Below are positions 7,234 to 9,189 of a stretch of DNA of 9,189 nucleotides, one piece after another; position 1 is the stretch's first letter; each line of letters begins with the position of its first letter. The notes below the pieces were generated by a model. That model saw only the letters and a list, made by a program, of their open reading frames with translations. It was not told the origin of the DNA and did not search any database. Origin of the DNA: an uncultured Eubacteriales bacterium (GTDB lineage Bacteria; Bacillota; Clostridia; Oscillospirales; Oscillospiraceae); the NCBI GenBank assembly GCA_902461475.1, contig CABPXX010000035.1:1-9189 (forward strand), given 5' to 3'. The translations under genes and the position numbers were made by a program.

Positions 7234-8523
7234 TTATGCGTTAGTAGCTCTGCCGCCCTCGTCCTGGGGCTTCTTGCAGCGGTGGTGGGGCCGACTGCGG
7301 CGGCGCTTCTCGCCGCCCTCCCCGGCCTGGGGCTGCTGCTGAGGGGCGGGCTTGGGCTTGGCCTGCTGCTGGGGCTTCGGCTGGGGCTGCTGTCCGCCCT
7401 TCTGGGCCTGGGACTGCTTGGCGCCGCCCCGCTTGCTGGCCCCGCCGCCCTGCTGGGGGGCTTTGGCCTTGGTGGGCTTGTCCGGCTGCTGCTGGGGCTG
7501 GGCCTCCTTCTTGGCCCCGCCGCCACGACGGCGGCGATTGCGGGAGGAGGACTTCTTCTCCTCGCCGTCCCCATTGGCCCCCATATACTGCTCCAACAGG
7601 ACCGCCAGGCTGGCGGTGCTGCCCATACTGCGCTCCTCCTCGGGGGGAATGTAACGCAGCTTCTCCAGCTCCTCCTTGGGGGGAGCCACATAGTCCTCAG
7701 GGCGCTTGCCCTTGCCGTTGCGCACCACCCGAATCTCGGTGGTACGGTAGGTCTTGGGCTGTTCGGTGGAGTCCTCCAGCCGCACCTTCACCTGCTCCCG
7801 CAGGAGGTTGACGGCGGTGACATTGCCCACGCCGTCGGGGCACTCCACAAAGGACTCCTGCTTGGGGCACCGCTTCACGGCGTCCTCATAGGCCTCCTGC
7901 TCGTACTTCAAACAGCACATCAGACGGCCACAGGTGCCGGAAATCTTGGTGGGATTCAAGGACAGGTTCTGGGTCTTGGCCATCTTGATGGACACCGGCT
8001 GGAACTCGTCCAAGAACTGGTGGCAGCAGAAGGGCTTTCCGCAGATGCCTAAGCCGCCCAGCATCCGGGCCTCGTCCCGGACGCCGATCTGCCGCAGCTC
8101 AATGCGGGAGCGGAAGATGCTGGCCAGGTCCTTCACCAGGGCCCGGAAATCCACCCGGCCCTCGGAGGTGAAGAAGAAGATGATCTTGCTGCCGTCGAAG
8201 CTGTACTCCACTTCCACCAGCTTCATATCCAGGCCGTGGCGCTCCACCAGCTGCTGGCAGATCTTCATGGCCTCTTTTTCCTTGCGGTGGTTGTCCTGAA
8301 TCTGCTTTTCGTCCTTCTGGGTGGCCAGACGCACCACGGGGCGCAGGGGCTGCACCACCACGTCGTCCCGGACCATGGCGTTGGAGCGGGAACAGGTGCC
8401 GTATTCCACCCCTTTTCCCGTCTCCACAATGACCCCGGCGCCCTGGGGGACGGTGAGGCCCTGGGGGTCAAAATAATACTGCTTTCCGCCCGCTTTGAAG
8501 CGGACTGCGATGATCTCTGTCAT
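7234..8523 (-). CDS. ricT: RicT/YaaT, PSP1-domain iron-sulfur regulatory protein
   Basis: A 429-residue RicT (YaaT) homologue. In Bacillus subtilis, RicT acts with RicA and RicF as an iron-sulfur complex that assists RNase Y and affects sporulation and competence. The PSP1-type core covers about residues 60-270. The cysteines expected for cluster binding are present in two groups: C161, C166, C167 (GICGKPFCCHQF) and C198, C203, C204 (GTCGRLMCCLKYE), separated by the conserved SIKMAKTQNLSLNPTKISG stretch. Residues from about 321 to 429 form a low-complexity tail rich in Q, P, K, G and R, with RNRRRRGGG and KRRRSRPHHR. The B. subtilis protein, at about 275 residues, lacks such a tail. The frame is open upstream to 8691, but ATG 8523 is chosen: GGAGG lies seven bases upstream, the MTEIIAVRF start matches the family, and the upstream part overlaps holB. 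It is probably cotranscribed with holB, as in many Bacillota. Confidence 0.95.
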   Translation of the reverse strand: MTEIIAVRFKAGGKQYYFDPQGLTVPQGAGVIVETGKGVEYGTCSRSNAMVRDDVVVQPLRPVVRLATQKDEKQIQDNHRKEKEAMKICQQLVERHGLDMKLVEVEYSFDGSKIIFFFTSEGRVDFRALVKDLASIFRSRIELRQIGVRDEARMLGGLGICGKPFCCHQFLDEFQPVSIKMAKTQNLSLNPTKISGTCGRLMCCLKYEQEAYEDAVKRCPKQESFVECPDGVGNVTAVNLLREQVKVRLEDSTEQPKTYRTTEIRVVRNGKGKRPEDYVAPPKEELEKLRYIPPEEERSMGSTASLAVLLEQYMGANGDGEEKKSSSRNRRRRGGGAKKEAQPQQQPDKPTKAKAPQQGGGASKRGGAKQSQAQKGGQQPQPKPQQQAKPKPAPQQQPQAGEGGEKRRRSRPHHRCKKPQDEGGRATNA

Positions 8524-8530
8524 GGATGTT

Positions 8531-8535
8531 CCTCC
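8531..8535 (-). promoter_or_regulatory. Ribosome binding site of ricT
   Basis: GGAGG on the minus strand, seven bases before the ATG at 8523 and inside the 26-bp gap after holB. It rules out the longer frame that begins inside holB. Confidence 0.85.
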
Positions 8536-8549
8536 GTAGTATATCGAAA

Positions 8550-9189
8550 TCAGGCGAACAGGCGGGCGCACACCCAGCCCAGCACATGGCCGGCGCCGGG
8601 GTTGTACACCCCGTTTTCCCGGCACTGCTTCAAGATTTGCAGCAGCTTCACCCCGCGCTGGGGATGCTGGGCCAGCTGTCCGGCCACGCACCCCTCGGTG
8701 AGGGAGAGCAGCTCCAGCAGCTGGGCGCTCTTGGGCTTCTCCAGCTCCAGCGCGGTGAGCTGCTGGGCCACCTCCAGCTCGCTACCTGTGAGCAGCAGCT
8801 GGGCCAGGGCCTGGGCCTTCTCCAGCTGCTCCTGGGGGGGCAGGGAAAGGGTCTCGCACCGGGAGCGCACCGTCTCCAGCAGCCGCCCGGGCTGCTCACA
8901 CAGCAGAAGAAAGGCCCCGTAGGCAGGGCCGTCCTCCAGGCTTTTCAGCAACGCATTCTGGGCCGCCGGGTTGAGGGCGTCGGCGGGGTCGATGATATAC
9001 ACCTTTCGGGCCCCCTCATTGGGGGTGACATAGAGATCGGCCCGGAGGGTCCGGGCCTGATCTACGGTAATTTCCCGCTTGTCCGCCAGGGTGGTCACCC
9101 ACTGCACATCCGGGTGGATGCCGCCTTGTACCTTCCGGCAGTGGCGGCACACGCCCCCCGGGGGCGGGTGGGCGGGGGCCCGGGAGTAC
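8550..9189 (-). CDS. holB: DNA polymerase III delta prime subunit, N-terminus beyond the window
   Basis: The C-terminal 212 residues of the clamp-loader subunit delta prime, which helps load the sliding clamp during replication. Visible in order are the end of the cysteine-rich zinc module (VCRHCRKVQGGIHPDV), an AAA+ segment with KVYIIDPADALNPAAQNALL and KSLEDGP, the sensor-type TVRSRCE motif with the SRC signature of clamp-loader subunits, and a helical C-terminal domain. Delta prime is usually about 320 residues, so roughly 100 residues with the Walker A region lie past 9189. The in-frame GTG at 9152 is not a believable start: the frame continues upstream and a start there would remove the ATP-binding lobe. 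It is followed after 26 bp by ricT, the same order as in Bacillus subtilis (holB-yaaT). The last 40 bases (9150-9189) are extremely GC-rich and encode a proline/alanine stretch next to the zinc module. Confidence 0.93.
   Translation of the reverse strand, partial: YSRAPAHPPPGGVCRHCRKVQGGIHPDVQWVTTLADKREITVDQARTLRADLYVTPNEGARKVYIIDPADALNPAAQNALLKSLEDGPAYGAFLLLCEQPGRLLETVRSRCETLSLPPQEQLEKAQALAQLLLTGSELEVAQQLTALELEKPKSAQLLELLSLTEGCVAGQLAQHPQRGVKLLQILKQCRENGVYNPGAGHVLGWVCARLFA

Noticed and set aside
7225..8052. A 275-codon plus-strand frame opposite ricT
   Set aside because: Leucine/glycine-rich complement of the RicT glutamine/proline/lysine tail and core; RicT itself is unambiguous.
9150..9152. 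GTG at 9152 as the start of holB
   Set aside because: The frame stays open upstream to the window edge, and this start would remove the whole ATP-binding lobe of a conserved protein.

Overview
The window looks like a chromosomal segment from a GC-rich anaerobic Bacillota bacterium, most likely a gut Oscillospiraceae-type clostridium (Flavonifractor/Pseudoflavonifractor-like). The evidence is the adjacent holB-ricT pair, typical of Bacillota, strong G/C-ending codon use, strong AGGAGG-type ribosome binding sites, and a very large secreted multi-domain glycosidase. The taxon is an inference; there is no rRNA or other marker here. All recognisable genes lie on the minus strand, so the layout is best read from high to low coordinates.

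Region 1 (9189 to 7234) is a housekeeping pair. It holds the C-terminal two thirds of holB (DNA polymerase III delta prime, start outside the window), then ricT/yaaT (PSP1-domain iron-sulfur protein that works with RNase Y), 26 bp apart. RicT has a long basic, disordered C-terminal tail. A hairpin terminator follows ricT at 7185-7222.

Region 2 (7167 to 6529) is a 212-residue HAD-family phosphatase. Its Shine-Dalgarno lies only a few bases after the ricT hairpin, so it is either expressed by read-through or from a promoter inside ricT. A strong 14-bp hairpin terminator (6461-6506) ends it.

Region 3 (about 6460 to 6255) is an AT-rich regulatory gap. It carries a near-consensus promoter with an extended -10 (TTGAAT, 17 bp, TATAAT), about 77 nt of leader and a good ribosome binding site.

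Region 4 (6254 to 1) is one gene that fills two thirds of the window and runs off its left edge. It encodes an exported GH2 beta-galactosidase of more than 2084 residues. After the signal peptide comes a complete five-domain LacZ-type catalytic core with all key active-site residues. This is followed by a C-terminal string of a discoidin/CBM32-like domain, Ig-like domains, three InlB-type B-repeats, an unassigned beta-rich domain and a FIVAR-like helical domain. The anchoring end is outside the window. The likely job is cell-surface or extracellular removal of terminal galactose from host or dietary glycans.

I found no CRISPR array, insertion sequence, tRNA or defence system. The most worthwhile leads are the accessory domains of the galactosidase, the hairpin/Shine-Dalgarno arrangement before the HAD gene, the RicT tail, and the 1971-codon antisense frame that could mislead automatic annotation.
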